64,000 bases of DNA from JABAQJ01 sp046327745 (GTDB lineage: Bacteria > Gemmatimonadota > Gemmatimonadetes > Gemmatimonadales > Gemmatimonadaceae): assembly GCA_046327745.1 (NCBI GenBank), contig JAXLXV010000022.1, positions 55,762 to 119,761 on the forward strand, in the 5' to 3' direction. The notes beneath the pieces are model-generated. The model saw nothing but the letters and a program-made list of their open reading frames with translations, made no database searches and was not told the DNA's origin. The position numbers and the translations under genes were made by a program. Positions within the stretch are counted from its first letter, which is position 1. Each line of letters opens with the position of its first letter. Below are positions 17,584-27,201 of this stretch, one piece after another.

Positions 17584-18031
17584 GCCTCGCAGCCGGTCAC
17601 GCGCGGTACCTGTATTTACGGCCTGCGGTTCGCGCTTCGCGTCGGCGGCTGTGGCGGGGGCGACGGCATTCCTTCTCCCGGGTCGTGCCGCCTACGGCCA
17701 GAGTGGCATGGGAGCATCCACCAGTTGTGGACCCGACCTCTGGTACAACGGCGCACTTCCGGCAATCGCTGTCAGTTCGTAGGATCAGCCGACAGCCGAC
17801 AGCCGACAGCCGACAGCCGACAGCCGACAGCCGACAGCCGACAGCCGACAGCCGAGGCAGACGAACCCCGTAGTACGCGAACTCGTTAGGTGAACACCGC
17901 ATATGGGCATGCCAACCCTCACACCTGCCAACCAGCGCTTGACCGAATCGATGGCCGCGGCCGGCGGCCGTACCGCGTCCCGCAAGGTGACCACGGTGGT
18001 GCAAGTGGCGTGGCGCAGCGTGGGTGCCTCC
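17584..18031. other. Intergenic region with tandem repeat
   Basis: About 450 bases between the TolC gene and the amidohydrolase start. It holds the ten-copy 7-bp repeat (17786-17855) and one CGTTAGG word (17884-17890). Just before the repeat an in-frame stretch looks like a signal peptide, but it has no usable start codon. Confidence 0.5.
17786..17855. repeat. Ten perfect tandem copies of the 7-mer CAGCCGA
   Basis: 70 bases made of CAGCCGA repeated ten times without a mismatch, in the gap between the TolC gene and the amidohydrolase. The unit length is not a multiple of three and no gene runs through it. Perfect identity suggests recent expansion, so copy number should vary between strains. 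Confidence 0.97.
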
Positions 18032-19429
18032 ATGCTTCGACAACGTCGTAGCGTAGGTCGGGGAGCGCGTCAGGCAGCGGCGGCCGCGCTATGCGTTCTT
18101 GGAGTCACGCCGGCTGCTGGACGCTGCCAGACCCTTGCCATCACCCGCGTGACCGTGATTGACGGACGCAGCGCGGCGCCACGCCCGAACCAGAGTGTGT
18201 TGCTGCGGGGAAATCGGATCGTGGCCATTGGTCGCAGCGACTCAGTGCCCCTGCCACCGGGGGCCCAACAAATCGATGGTCGCGGGAAGTTTTTGATTCC
18301 AGGGCTGTGGGACATGCACGTGCACACGGTCATGCCCGGCGGACGAACGGTGCTGCCGTTGTATCTGGCGAATGGCGTGACTGGTGTTCGCGACATGGCC
18401 GGCGACTGGGAACAGCTGCAGGCGTGGCGCCGTGACATTGCCGCCGGACGATTGCGCGGGCCGCGCATGGTGGTTTCAGGACCGTACATCGAGGGGGGTG
18501 ACGTTCCCATCCCGCACCTCCTGGCGCGCACGCCAGACGAAGCTCGTCAGGCGGTCGACTCCCTCGTGCGCCTGGGAGTCGATTTCATCAAGCTGCACAG
18601 TCAATTCCGGCGGGAGGTGTTCTTTGCGGCGGCGCGACGCGCCCGCGAACGCGGGATTCCGTTCACCGGACACGTCCCGCGAAGCATCGGCGCGATCGAA
18701 GCGTCGGATTCTGGCCAACGAAGTCTCGAACACCTGTTGCAGATTCCCAGTCCGTGTACGCCGGCAGAGTCAACGGCCCTCGCCCCGCGCTTTCAGGTGC
18801 AATCCGTGCTGGCGCGCTGCTCATCCGCCGACCTGTCACCGCTCTGGGCGACACTAGTGCGCAACGGCACCTGGGTGGTGCCCACATTGGTGGCTCAGTA
18901 CGAAGTCGCCAACTGGCCCGATCGCAGCTTGCCTGGCGACGCCTATGCGAAGTACCTGCCGGATTCGTTGCGCCGGTACGTGGCCGAGATTTTTCCGATG
19001 CCCGACGATGTACCCGCTGGCGCGAACACGGTCGGACTGCAGTTGTTTGAGCGTCGCGTTGCGGTGGTGGGGATCATGCACCGAGCCGGAGTGGCTGTGA
19101 TGCCAGGAACGGACGCCCCCCTCCGCAACAGCCCGCCGGGGTTTGGGCTGCACGAGGAGCTGGCTCTCTTCGCCCGTGCCGGCCTGTCCAACTTCGATAT
19201 TCTGCGTGCGGCGACCTGGGAACCCGCGAGATACTTCGGGATGACCGATTCGTTAGGCACGGTGACCGTCGGGAAGCTGGCTGACCTCGTTCTGCTCGAG
19301 GCGAACCCGCTTGAGGACATTGCCAACCTCCGGAGGATTTCTGCGGTGGTGGCCAATGGTCGTCTGATGACTTCAGATGAGCGATCGAGCCTGCTGAAGG
19401 AACTGGCCAAGGCGGCACTGGCCCGGTAG
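18032..19429 (+). CDS. Secreted amidohydrolase (metal-dependent)
   Basis: 465 residues from the ATG at 18032, chosen because it gives a normal signal peptide (basic RQRRSVGRGARQ then AAAAALCVLGVTPAAG). The frame extends upstream to 17903, but those codons look non-native. Amidohydrolase landmarks in order: an N-terminal beta-sandwich strand with VTVIDGRSAAPRPNQSVLL, PGLWDMHVH (metal His pair), FIKLH (possible metal bridge), FTGHVPR (His), RSLEHL (His), and MPGTDAPL (Asp). The C-terminal strand VGKLADLVLLEANPLEDI closes the sandwich. Hydrolysis of a cyclic amide, peptide-like or ester bond in the periplasm is likely; the substrate is unknown. Confidence 0.88.
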   Translation: MLRQRRSVGRGARQAAAAALCVLGVTPAAGRCQTLAITRVTVIDGRSAAPRPNQSVLLRGNRIVAIGRSDSVPLPPGAQQIDGRGKFLIPGLWDMHVHTVMPGGRTVLPLYLANGVTGVRDMAGDWEQLQAWRRDIAAGRLRGPRMVVSGPYIEGGDVPIPHLLARTPDEARQAVDSLVRLGVDFIKLHSQFRREVFFAAARRARERGIPFTGHVPRSIGAIEASDSGQRSLEHLLQIPSPCTPAESTALAPRFQVQSVLARCSSADLSPLWATLVRNGTWVVPTLVAQYEVANWPDRSLPGDAYAKYLPDSLRRYVAEIFPMPDDVPAGANTVGLQLFERRVAVVGIMHRAGVAVMPGTDAPLRNSPPGFGLHEELALFARAGLSNFDILRAATWEPARYFGMTDSLGTVTVGKLADLVLLEANPLEDIANLRRISAVVANGRLMTSDERSSLLKELAKAALAR

Positions 19430-19457
19430 GTCGGACCGGTCCTTACATTACCGCGCC

Positions 19458-20003
19458 ATGCCGTCCCCTCTCGCGCACGCGGTCTTTGGCGCCTCGCTCT
19501 GGCCTGTCATGAAGGCCGCCAATGCGCCGCCTCGCACTTGGGTCTGGGGAGCCGCACTGGCCGTCCTCCCCGACATTGATTTCGTGGGTTTCGTCATGGG
19601 GGTGCCGTACGAGACCATCTGGGGGCACCGCGGCATTACGCACTCCGTGTTCTTCGCGGTGTTAGCCGCTTCCTTCGCTTGGTGGCTGTTCCAGCGTCGG
19701 CACAATGTCCGGCCGCCGCTGCTCTGGCTCTATTTCGTGCTCGCCGCCCTCTCGCATGGTGCGCTGGACGCGCTCACGGATGGCGGACTCGGTGTGGCGT
19801 TCTTTGCGCCCTTTGATGCCACACGGTACTTCTTTCCATTCCGTCCGATTCTCGTCTCGCCACTAAGCCTGGAGAAGGTGTTGACCATGCGAGGCGTTCG
19901 GATCTTGCTCAACGAGATTCAATGGGTTGGCGTGCCTGCGCTCATACTCGTTCTCCTTGGTCGCGTGAAGCAGGAGATCATGCAGCGTTCGGTTCCTGCC
20001 TGA
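19458..20003 (+). CDS. YdjM/DUF457-like membrane-bound metal-dependent hydrolase
   Basis: 181 residues. The pattern MPSPLAHAVFGAS, LAVLPDIDFVGFVMG, WGHRGITHSVFFAV and ALSHGALDALTDGG supplies the conserved His and Asp residues of the LexA-regulated YdjM family, spread over four or five hydrophobic segments. A phospholipase C-like metal site in the inner membrane has been proposed for the family. The substrate is unknown. Confidence 0.88.
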   Translation: MPSPLAHAVFGASLWPVMKAANAPPRTWVWGAALAVLPDIDFVGFVMGVPYETIWGHRGITHSVFFAVLAASFAWWLFQRRHNVRPPLLWLYFVLAALSHGALDALTDGGLGVAFFAPFDATRYFFPFRPILVSPLSLEKVLTMRGVRILLNEIQWVGVPALILVLLGRVKQEIMQRSVPA

Positions 20004-20069
20004 GCACAACCGTCGCGAGCGATGCGTTGGACTGTCGCGCGAACGCGAAGCGACACGCGTGATGGGAGC

Positions 20070-20107
20070 AAAAAACTCGGGGCCGGCGATCATCGCCGGC
20101 CCCGAGT
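20070..20107 (-). terminator. Rho-independent terminator of the coiled-coil lipoprotein gene
   Basis: A perfect 16-bp stem (20075-20090 with 20092-20107) has a one-base centre. On the minus strand it is followed by TTTTT. It sits 18 bases beyond the stop of the 20125-21075 gene and is the strongest terminator in the window. It also separates that gene from the convergent YdjM-like gene. Confidence 0.92.
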
Positions 20108-20124
20108 CTTCGCAAACTGATGAT

Positions 20125-21075
20125 TTAGCGTTCGACCAGGATCAGGAACTTGGACGCCGCCCAAAACTTGCTGGGGTTCGTGATGCCCAGCTCGCCGTGA
20201 ATCTTTGCATCCTTGGCGCTAGCCAGCTGCGTGTAGGCCAAGTCGTGGCGCGAGACGACACGATAATCCTTGTCGGTTCGCGGCAAGGAAATCGACGTAT
20301 CATGCGACTTGGAGAGTAGCCGGAAGACGTTCATGTCCAAGTTACGCGATGGCACCAACGTCTTGCCGCGTCCGAACATAAGCTTCGTGCCGCCTTCCTT
20401 GCTCAGCACGCCCTTAGCGATCAACTCACTCTCTGTGCCAGCTGCAACGAACACCGAGTCGTCTTGGGCGAACAGGGCGTTGGCGCGAGCCGTGACGGAG
20501 TCGTTCCGCGCGGCCAACGCAACATTGGCCCGGGTGACGCTGTCCACACGCGTCTGCAACACGGCGATCTGCTGCCGCTGCTGCTCGACGCTGGCCCGGA
20601 GATCGGCGATGGAACGCTCGTACTCGCGGAGCTGCGCTACCTGAGCTTCATCCCGCGCGGTGAATGTCGTGCTGTCGTCGCGCAGCTTGCGCACACGAGC
20701 CTGACTGGCGTTCAACCGCGCCATCACCGTCTTGATCTTCTTCTGGATGGTGGCCAACTCCTCGGCGGTGTTTGGAGCCGACGACTCTGGTTGAGCCTTG
20801 GATCCGGCACGCTCCAGCTTCACATTCGCCAAGTCGCGACCGATTTCGGACACCAGCCGAGCACTCGTGGCGGCATCACCGATCAACTGACTCTGTTCAC
20901 TCAGTTGACGCTGCCGTTCGCCTAACAGGCTGTCTTTCACGGCGATCAGCGAGTCCTTGGCACGGCCAGATCGGGCTAGCGCGAGCCCCGTGTCTGCGCC
21001 GGACGCCAAACGAGGCGAACGATCGCAAGCAGCCGCTGCCAGCAGCAACAACACAAAACTCCGATTACGAATCAT
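20125..21075 (-). CDS. Coiled-coil lipoprotein of unknown function
   Basis: 316 residues. Lipoprotein signal with lipobox A-A-A-A-C (Cys17). Residues about 35-200 are heptad-rich, with long runs of Gln, Arg, Asp, Ser and Ala (for example SIADLRASVEQQRQQIAVLQTRVDSV), predicting a long coiled coil. The C-terminal 110 residues form a compact domain with the pattern GTESELIAKGVLSKEGG, common in Bacteroidota/Gemmatimonadota envelope proteins. A GGAGGAG ribosome-binding site precedes the ATG. A structural role at the envelope is a guess. Confidence 0.75.
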   Translation of the reverse strand: MIRNRSFVLLLLAAAACDRSPRLASGADTGLALARSGRAKDSLIAVKDSLLGERQRQLSEQSQLIGDAATSARLVSEIGRDLANVKLERAGSKAQPESSAPNTAEELATIQKKIKTVMARLNASQARVRKLRDDSTTFTARDEAQVAQLREYERSIADLRASVEQQRQQIAVLQTRVDSVTRANVALAARNDSVTARANALFAQDDSVFVAAGTESELIAKGVLSKEGGTKLMFGRGKTLVPSRNLDMNVFRLLSKSHDTSISLPRTDKDYRVVSRHDLAYTQLASAKDAKIHGELGITNPSKFWAASKFLILVER

Positions 21076-21511
21076 TGAAGCACTCCTCCATGGCCCGCAG
21101 ATCCCATGGCCGAGCGTTTGAAGGCGGCTCAGCCGTGTGTTTCGACAGGTTCAAATGTAAAGCATTTTTCAGTGTGAGCTACTCAGTCGATCTGCGAAAG
21201 TGCCGTTGGTCCCAGCTGAATGACGTCGGAGATGGCCACAACCTCGCGGTCTGCACCTCGAACCCGCCCCGTTTCTGGGCGCCCAGTCGGATTTCGCGAT
21301 TCCAAAATGGTAACATTTTGGTCGCTCTGCGGTGGTAGAGATCACGGAGTCTACCGCAGATGTGAATTCTCCTACAGAAATTGTGTGATGTACGTCGCAA
21401 ATCGCCTTGTCTGCGTGCATCCACGCTGTGAGAAACCAGCCGCGCGACCAAACACGCTCCACCCGTCCTGCGCTCTGACGCGAGCTGTCAGAGCGCAGTG
21501 GCCTTCGGACA
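21076..21511. other. Gene-free stretch with AT-richer patches
   Basis: About 435 bases upstream of the coiled-coil gene and downstream of the DUF4349 gene, both on the minus strand. Patches around 21145-21170 and 21300-21400 are clearly less GC-rich than the neighbouring genes, as expected for a promoter region. I see no gene and no convincing RNA structure. Confidence 0.45.
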
Positions 21512-22447
21512 TCACGCCTGCCTGGGCGCCACGGGCGACGCCGTGCGGCGCGCAAATCGTCGAGCCACCACTCCACCACCCACGAGCATGACACCCAAGG
21601 GAATGATCCAGCCCAGCGCTGCGATCAGACCTGCGGTGAACAAGACGAAGGTGCGCCAGGCATTCACAAACGCCTCGCTGATCACGTTCTGGCCGGGGTT
21701 GGAGCTGACCACAGGCGCCTTTTCATGCACGGTGATGGTGAGCGTGCTCATGGCCACCCGCGTCTTCAGGAACCGCAGCCGACCTTCGTAGCGCTCGATC
21801 TCCTCGCGCACGCGCGCGAGTTCGCGCTCCACCTGCAAGACGTCTTGGAGCTTGCCGGTGCGTTGAGCCAGCAGCTGCACCAGGCGATCCTCCAGCCGCC
21901 GGCTGTTTGCGACGCGTGCATTCACGTCAACAAACTCCTCACCAACGTCCTCGGCGCCGACATTCACCGATTCGACCTTGCCGAGTGGCGTCAGGCCGTC
22001 GGTCACCTGTTGAAAGCGCGCGGTGGGGATTTTCAGTTCGAGCGTCGCTGAACGAACCTGCGCCTCTCCGGTCTGGATCTGCGTATTCGCCACAAAACCC
22101 CCGAGCGTTGCGGCAAGGCTCGTGACGCGGGCGATAGCGGCTTCCAATGAGTCGACGAGTACAGACGCCGTCCCTGTCCGGATGATCATGTTGTTCGCCA
22201 CCGTGGAGTCGGCGGCACGCGTCGGAAGTGTCGCGCCCACGCCCGGGCCACTTTGGTCTGCCATGAGTGCTTCACTGGGTGGAGCGACGACGGGCACGGC
22301 GCCTTCGCGCCCGCCGACCACGCTCTTGGCATCTGCTGGAATTGGGCGACGAGGGGCGGAAGCTTCGTCTCCGCACGCGGCCAATACGGTGCCGAAAAGT
22401 GCAATCACGAAACCGCGCGCGGTCGAGGACGTCCTAGTGTGAGTCAT
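21512..22447 (-). CDS. DUF4349-domain lipoprotein with C-terminal membrane segment
   Basis: 311 residues from the ATG at 22447; the upstream extension of the frame lacks protein character. Lipobox V-L-A-A-C (Cys25). A low-complexity Pro/Ala stretch leads to a DUF4349 domain (about 85-290): MIIRTGTASVLVDSLEAAIARVTSLAATLGGFV, a central coiled coil (VERELARVREEIERYEGRLRFL), and STLTITVHEK. One or two hydrophobic segments follow (FVLFTAGLIAALGWIIPLGVMLVGGGVV). DUF4349 proteins are predicted envelope proteins without known activity. Confidence 0.85.
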   Translation of the reverse strand: MTHTRTSSTARGFVIALFGTVLAACGDEASAPRRPIPADAKSVVGGREGAVPVVAPPSEALMADQSGPGVGATLPTRAADSTVANNMIIRTGTASVLVDSLEAAIARVTSLAATLGGFVANTQIQTGEAQVRSATLELKIPTARFQQVTDGLTPLGKVESVNVGAEDVGEEFVDVNARVANSRRLEDRLVQLLAQRTGKLQDVLQVERELARVREEIERYEGRLRFLKTRVAMSTLTITVHEKAPVVSSNPGQNVISEAFVNAWRTFVLFTAGLIAALGWIIPLGVMLVGGGVVARRFARRTASPVAPRQA

Positions 22448-22618
22448 TGGTGGCACTCGAATTGGGGAAGTCTCCCCGGTCGATTTGTACCGGTGACAAG
22501 GAGACGTCGCTCGCCGGTCTATTTGCACACCATCGCCTGCACCGTCGCGGTCACCTTTCAGGCATCGCGGGGCTATTAGCTTCCTCCATCGTCGATTTTG
22601 CCCATTTTCGAGAATCCA

Positions 22619-24451
22619 ATGCTCCGCAACACCCTTCCGCTGTTGCTGTCGGTTCTTTCGGCCACGCCGGCGTTCGCCCAGTCCGCGCGTCCTTCTGGTT
22701 CGACGGTCGCCGAGATGTCCGCACCGGTCACGGACCTGCGATACGAGGTGACGTTTAATCGGCAGACCTCTCCGCGACGCATGCTGCACTTGAATACTTC
22801 GTTTGCCACGCCGGGAAAGGATCCGGTTTTGCTCTCACTGCCTGCATGGACGCCGGGTGCCTACGAGATCAGCAACTATGCTCGGTCCGTGCAAAGCTTT
22901 ACCGCTACCAGTGACGGCAAGCCACTGACGTGGGACAAGCTCGACTACGATACATGGCGCGTGCAGCCGGCCGGTTCCAAGTCGATCACCGTCTCGTTCG
23001 ACTTCGTGGCCGACACGTTGGACAACGCCATGGCTTGGGCGCGTCCGGACTTCACGTTCTTCAACGGAACGAACGTCTTCCTTTACCCAGAGGGGCGGGG
23101 CACCGACTTTGCCGCAACGGTGACTGTGAAGACGGAGTCCGATTGGCGCGTCGTGACTGGGATGACCACGACGGGTGCGCTCGCCTATTCGGCAAAGAAC
23201 TACCATGACCTGGTCGACATGCCGTTCTTCGTCGGAACGTTCGACCTGGACTCGACGCGCGTTGCCGACAAGTGGGTAAGGCTGGCGTCGTATCCCTCCG
23301 GCCAACTGTCTGGCGAGCCGCGCAAGGAGTTGTGGAGCCAGGTCGAGCGCTTTCTCCCGACGGAGATCGCTGTGACGGGTGAAGCCCCGTACGAGCACTA
23401 CACGATCTTCACGGTCTTCGACTCTTCATTCGGTGGCGGCAGCGCGTTGGAGCACCAGAACTCACACGTCGGCATCTACACGCCGTTCATCATCGGCAAC
23501 CAGGCGCTGCCATCGATCACCGCGCACGAGATCTTCCACTTATGGAATGTGAAGCGGATGCGGCCCGCCGACATGGTCCCGTATCGCTATGATCGGCCGG
23601 AACCGACGACTTGGTTGTGGGTGAGTGAAGGTATCACGGACTACTATGCCGACTTGGCGCTGGTGCGTGGAGGCGTCGTCGACTCGGCGGGTTTCCTCGG
23701 CCTAACGAATGGCAAGATCCAGGAGGTGGCGGCGGCGCCGCCCGTGGCGCTCGAAGATGCCTCGCTCTCGACATGGATTCATCCCACGGACGGCACCGGA
23801 TACCTGTACTATCCGAAGGGTTCGTTGGCCGGGTTCATGCTGGACGTAATGATCCGGGACGCCTCGGACAACAAGAAGTCGCTCGACGATGTGATGCGGT
23901 CGGTGTACCAGAGTACCTACAAAAATGGCCGAGGGTTTACGGCGCAGGATTGGTGGGGGGCGGTGAGCGCGGCGGCGGGTGGGAAGTCATTCGCCGAGGT
24001 GAATACGAAATACATCGACGGCCGCGAACCCTTCCCGTGGGCCACGGTGTTGCCGCTGGCGGGTCTCAAGATCAAGTCTGACTCCATCCGCGAGCCGCGC
24101 GTTGGCATCTTCACCGCGGGCGACTCGACCGGCAGTATCATCATCACACAGCTGGAGCCGGGTGGGTCGGCCGCCAAGGCCGGCGTGCAGCCCGGAGACG
24201 TGTTGCTGGAGATTGGCGACATGCCCGTGACCGATGCGACCTTTGGGCAACGGTTCCGCGCGCGCTTTGCCAAGTCCGAGGGCCAGTCGATCCCCATCAA
24301 GGTACGCCGCGGGGAACAGACGCTCTCCCTGCCGATGGTCGTGCAGACGACGGTCCGCGTGGACACGCAGTTGCAGTGGGATCCGGGCGCCTCACCGAAG
24401 GCCGTCCGCATTCGCCACGGGATCATGGCGGGCACCACGGACGGTCGCTAA
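22619..24451 (+). CDS. M61-family (glycyl) aminopeptidase with PDZ domain, secreted
   Basis: 610 residues from the ATG at 22619, which starts a clean signal peptide ending in A-F-A-Q. An N-terminal beta-rich domain (about 40-230) precedes the gluzincin catalytic domain with H-E-I-F-H-L-W-N-V-K-R (HExxH at residues 303-307) and a downstream Glu in WVSEGITDYYADL as third zinc ligand. A C-terminal PDZ-like domain (about 495-590) contains GGSAAKAGVQPGDVLLEIGD. Family members trim N-terminal Gly/Ala from peptides in the periplasm. A GC hairpin follows the stop. Confidence 0.93.
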   Translation: MLRNTLPLLLSVLSATPAFAQSARPSGSTVAEMSAPVTDLRYEVTFNRQTSPRRMLHLNTSFATPGKDPVLLSLPAWTPGAYEISNYARSVQSFTATSDGKPLTWDKLDYDTWRVQPAGSKSITVSFDFVADTLDNAMAWARPDFTFFNGTNVFLYPEGRGTDFAATVTVKTESDWRVVTGMTTTGALAYSAKNYHDLVDMPFFVGTFDLDSTRVADKWVRLASYPSGQLSGEPRKELWSQVERFLPTEIAVTGEAPYEHYTIFTVFDSSFGGGSALEHQNSHVGIYTPFIIGNQALPSITAHEIFHLWNVKRMRPADMVPYRYDRPEPTTWLWVSEGITDYYADLALVRGGVVDSAGFLGLTNGKIQEVAAAPPVALEDASLSTWIHPTDGTGYLYYPKGSLAGFMLDVMIRDASDNKKSLDDVMRSVYQSTYKNGRGFTAQDWWGAVSAAAGGKSFAEVNTKYIDGREPFPWATVLPLAGLKIKSDSIREPRVGIFTAGDSTGSIIITQLEPGGSAAKAGVQPGDVLLEIGDMPVTDATFGQRFRARFAKSEGQSIPIKVRRGEQTLSLPMVVQTTVRVDTQLQWDPGASPKAVRIRHGIMAGTTDGR

Positions 24452-24463
24452 CACGTACGAAAG

Positions 24464-24492
24464 CGCCGGGCCGCACGACTGGCGGCCCGGCG
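24464..24492 (+). terminator. GC hairpin after the M61 gene
   Basis: An 11-bp perfect stem CGCCGGGCCGC (24464-24474) with GCGGCCCGGCG (24482-24492) has a 7-base loop. No T-run follows. Its position between two convergent genes supports a terminator or a bidirectional 3'-end barrier. Confidence 0.55.
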
Positions 24493-24513
24493 TGACAGGG
24501 CACTCCCCCCGCG

Positions 24514-25002
24514 TTAGGCGCCGAGTGCGCGGCGCATCAGGACGATCTGTCCGGCGTGATAGGCATTGTGCTGCACCAGTCCATGCAGCATGGCCAAGAT
24601 GGTGGGGCCGGTGCCCAGGCTCGGCGCGTTCGCCGTGCCAACATGCTCGGCGAGCCGGTCTGGGTCCAGGAATTCCAGATCCGCCAGCAGCGTGGCCTGC
24701 GCCGTGTCGAGCCGCGTTCGGAGCGCGGACCAATCCGACTGCGTCACGGCAATTGTGCGGGAGGGGAAGTCGCCTTCCACCGGGTACTGCGGCGTGCGAC
24801 CGCCCACGCGGGCATGCACCTCACCTATCCAGGCGGCGATGTGATGCACCAGGTCGTAAATCGTGTGGGAGGAGCTTCCCAAACGCTGCGTCGCCAGCTC
24901 TAACGTCACACCGTCCAGCGCTTCGCGGATGGACGGTCCGTGCCAGGCACGCCCTTCGTACATCCGGCGCATCTGATCGATCAGAAATTGCAGTTCAGTC
25001 AT
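24514..25002 (-). CDS. DinB/YfiT-family putative metal-dependent protein
   Basis: 162 residues from the ATG at 25002. Four-helix-bundle pattern with the three His positions of DinB-like proteins: IYDLVHHIAAW in helix 2 and LVQHNAYHAGQIVLMRR in the last helix. The family includes thiol transferases (bacillithiol or mycothiol S-transferases) and stress proteins. The exact function is unknown. The stop TAA is inside a GCCTAACG word. Confidence 0.88.
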   Translation of the reverse strand: MTELQFLIDQMRRMYEGRAWHGPSIREALDGVTLELATQRLGSSSHTIYDLVHHIAAWIGEVHARVGGRTPQYPVEGDFPSRTIAVTQSDWSALRTRLDTAQATLLADLEFLDPDRLAEHVGTANAPSLGTGPTILAMLHGLVQHNAYHAGQIVLMRRALGA

Positions 25003-25041
25003 GGTCGTGTGCGATCGCACGCGCGATTGGCGGGCGAGCGA

Positions 25042-27156
25042 TCAGTTGCTGGTGGTCTTGCCGGGTTGCAGGTATTTCTGCAACCAGGCCTGCACTTCGC
25101 CCATCCACAACCGGTGATTCTGCGGCTTCAGCACCCAGTGACCCTCGTCAGGGTACACGATCATCCTGCTGGGCACGCCCTGCTTCTGCAAGGCCGTGAA
25201 CAAGGACATGGACTCGGAGTACGGAATCCGGTAGTCGAGTTCTCCGGAGATGATCAGCGTGGGCGTCTTGAAGTTCTTGGCATAGAGGTGTGGGGAGAAC
25301 TTCCGATACTGCTCGTCCATGGCCTTCGGCTCCCAGTACGGCGCGCCATACTCCCATTCAGGGAACCAGACCTCTTCGGTTGCACCGTACATGTTCTCCA
25401 GGTTGAACACACCGGCGTGGGAAACAAAGGCCTTGAACCGATCGGTGTGCCCAAGCATCCAGTTGACCATGTAGCCGCCGAATGAGCCGCCAGCTGCCGC
25501 GAGTCGAGTAGAATCCATCCATGGGTAGGCCTGAATGGCGGCGTCCACTCCCTTCATGAGGTCTTCGTACACCTTGCCGCCCCAGTCTCGAGAGACCTCG
25601 TCGGTAATGCGCTGCCCGTAGCCCGTCGACCCTCGCGGGTTGATGGCCAGCACAGCCGCTCCGGTGGCCGCAAACAACTGGTAATTCCAGCGACCACTCC
25701 AGCTGTCGAGCCATGCGCCTTGGGGGCCACCGTGGATCAAGAGGACGACCGGGAACTTCTCACCAGCTTTCCACTGCGGCGGTTTGACCACAAAGGCGTG
25801 GATGCTGTCACCCTTGGCACCGGCGAACCAGAAGTCTTCCGCCGGTTGCATGGTGAGCTGGGACAGGGCGCCATCGTTCTCGTGCGTAAGTTGATGCTCT
25901 TCGCTTCGCACGACAGGCATGGCATTGGCGAGCGGTTTGACCGTGCCACTCTGCAGCGTTCGGCGGATCCAGACGTCCCCGGGACGCGTCGCGGCGTCCC
26001 GCACCCACACCAGGGTGCGCCCATCGCGTGAGATGGAAAAGGCGGTGTTGTTGTGCTCGGCGATCACGAGTTGCGGCGCGCCGACGCTTCCGTCAGTCGC
26101 AACGGTCGCCTGAAAGAGGCGGTCGCGCCCTCGGTCGCCGCCGCCCACGTAGATCGCCCGCGAGTCCGGAGCAAAAAAGTAGGTCTCGGCGTTTCGGTCC
26201 CACGTGGGCAGGGCCTCATGCGCACTCTTGCTGCGACGATCATACAACATCAGGCGCCATCGGTCGCTCTCGAAGCCTGGCCGCGCCTGCGAGGCATAGG
26301 CAATGAAACGTCCATCGGGAGAGTAGACGGGATTCTGGTCCCCGCCGCGATTGGCGGCGCTGATGACCTCCGGCGTTCCACCGTCGGCGTTCACGACGTA
26401 GACGTTCGCATCCGTGGACCATGCGTCCTCGCGCCCGACGGACTTGGCCGTGTAAGCGACTTCCTTTCCGTCAGGGGAAAAGGCGTATCCCTCCGAGCCA
26501 CCAAACGGGCCCGGTGGGACGTCGTACGTGGCACCTGGGGCGAGGTCATGAAGGGCCGACCCATCTGCGTTCACGACGTACAAATGCGAGCGCGTGCCTT
26601 CGTCCCACGCATTCCAGTGGCGGTACATGAGTTGGTCGGCGATGTGCGCCTTGACCTTGTTCGCGTCCTTCTCCTTGTCGCGCGCCGCATTGCAGCTGTC
26701 GGTTCGACACTGTGGATAGACCGTGGAGACGAACGCGATGCGGTCCGACGAACCGGCCCACACCGGACCCGAGGCGCCACCATTCAACGTGGTCAGCTGG
26801 TGAGCGCCGCTGCCGTCCGCTTTCGCTGCCCAGAGTTGTCCCCCGACGGTATAGGCGACCAGGCTTCCCGACGGAGACCACCTCGCTTCGGCGGCGCGCA
26901 CGGTGTCGCTTGGCCAGACGCGAGGAACGCCACCGCCGGAGGGCACGATGTACGTGCGCCCACTGCGCCGATTGGCGTCCATGTCCGTGGTGCGCACGTA
27001 GTACAGGACCCACGCGCCATCCGGTGAGATCTGCGGATCCGAGATGCTTTTCAAGGCCGCAAAGTCCCCGTATGTCATGGGGCGCTGTGCCCACACCGGG
27101 GCACTCACGAACGCCCACAGCACCGCAGCTTGCCCGGCACGCCTAACGATATTCAT
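25042..27156 (-). CDS. Secreted S9-family prolyl-oligopeptidase-like peptidase
   Basis: 704 residues. The signal peptide ends at APVWAQ. An N-terminal beta-propeller (about 30-430) contains WD40/TolB-like strands (ISPDGAWVLYYVR, AYSPDGRFIAYAS-type repeats). The C-terminal alpha/beta-hydrolase (about 440-700) has nucleophile Ser558 in GGSFGGYM, Asp641 in GELDYRIP and His673 in DEGHWV. This is the acylaminoacyl-peptidase / dipeptidyl-peptidase layout. It cleaves small peptides in the periplasm and probably works with the M24 gene just upstream on the same strand. Confidence 0.94.
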   Translation of the reverse strand: MNIVRRAGQAAVLWAFVSAPVWAQRPMTYGDFAALKSISDPQISPDGAWVLYYVRTTDMDANRRSGRTYIVPSGGGVPRVWPSDTVRAAEARWSPSGSLVAYTVGGQLWAAKADGSGAHQLTTLNGGASGPVWAGSSDRIAFVSTVYPQCRTDSCNAARDKEKDANKVKAHIADQLMYRHWNAWDEGTRSHLYVVNADGSALHDLAPGATYDVPPGPFGGSEGYAFSPDGKEVAYTAKSVGREDAWSTDANVYVVNADGGTPEVISAANRGGDQNPVYSPDGRFIAYASQARPGFESDRWRLMLYDRRSKSAHEALPTWDRNAETYFFAPDSRAIYVGGGDRGRDRLFQATVATDGSVGAPQLVIAEHNNTAFSISRDGRTLVWVRDAATRPGDVWIRRTLQSGTVKPLANAMPVVRSEEHQLTHENDGALSQLTMQPAEDFWFAGAKGDSIHAFVVKPPQWKAGEKFPVVLLIHGGPQGAWLDSWSGRWNYQLFAATGAAVLAINPRGSTGYGQRITDEVSRDWGGKVYEDLMKGVDAAIQAYPWMDSTRLAAAGGSFGGYMVNWMLGHTDRFKAFVSHAGVFNLENMYGATEEVWFPEWEYGAPYWEPKAMDEQYRKFSPHLYAKNFKTPTLIISGELDYRIPYSESMSLFTALQKQGVPSRMIVYPDEGHWVLKPQNHRLWMGEVQAWLQKYLQPGKTTSN

Positions 27157-27201
27157 GGTTCGCGTTCTCCTTCAAGTGACCTCACTCCTGCCGCGATGAC
27201 C

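Noticed and set aside
17584..17782. Signal-peptide-like stretch ending ...GRAAYGQ followed by a short secreted peptide
   Set aside because: No ATG, GTG or TTG start lies at a sensible place; the only start is deep inside the TolC gene in another frame.
26053..27027. 324-codon plus-strand frame opposite the S9 peptidase
   Set aside because: Antisense shadow; the minus strand has an intact peptidase with catalytic residues.
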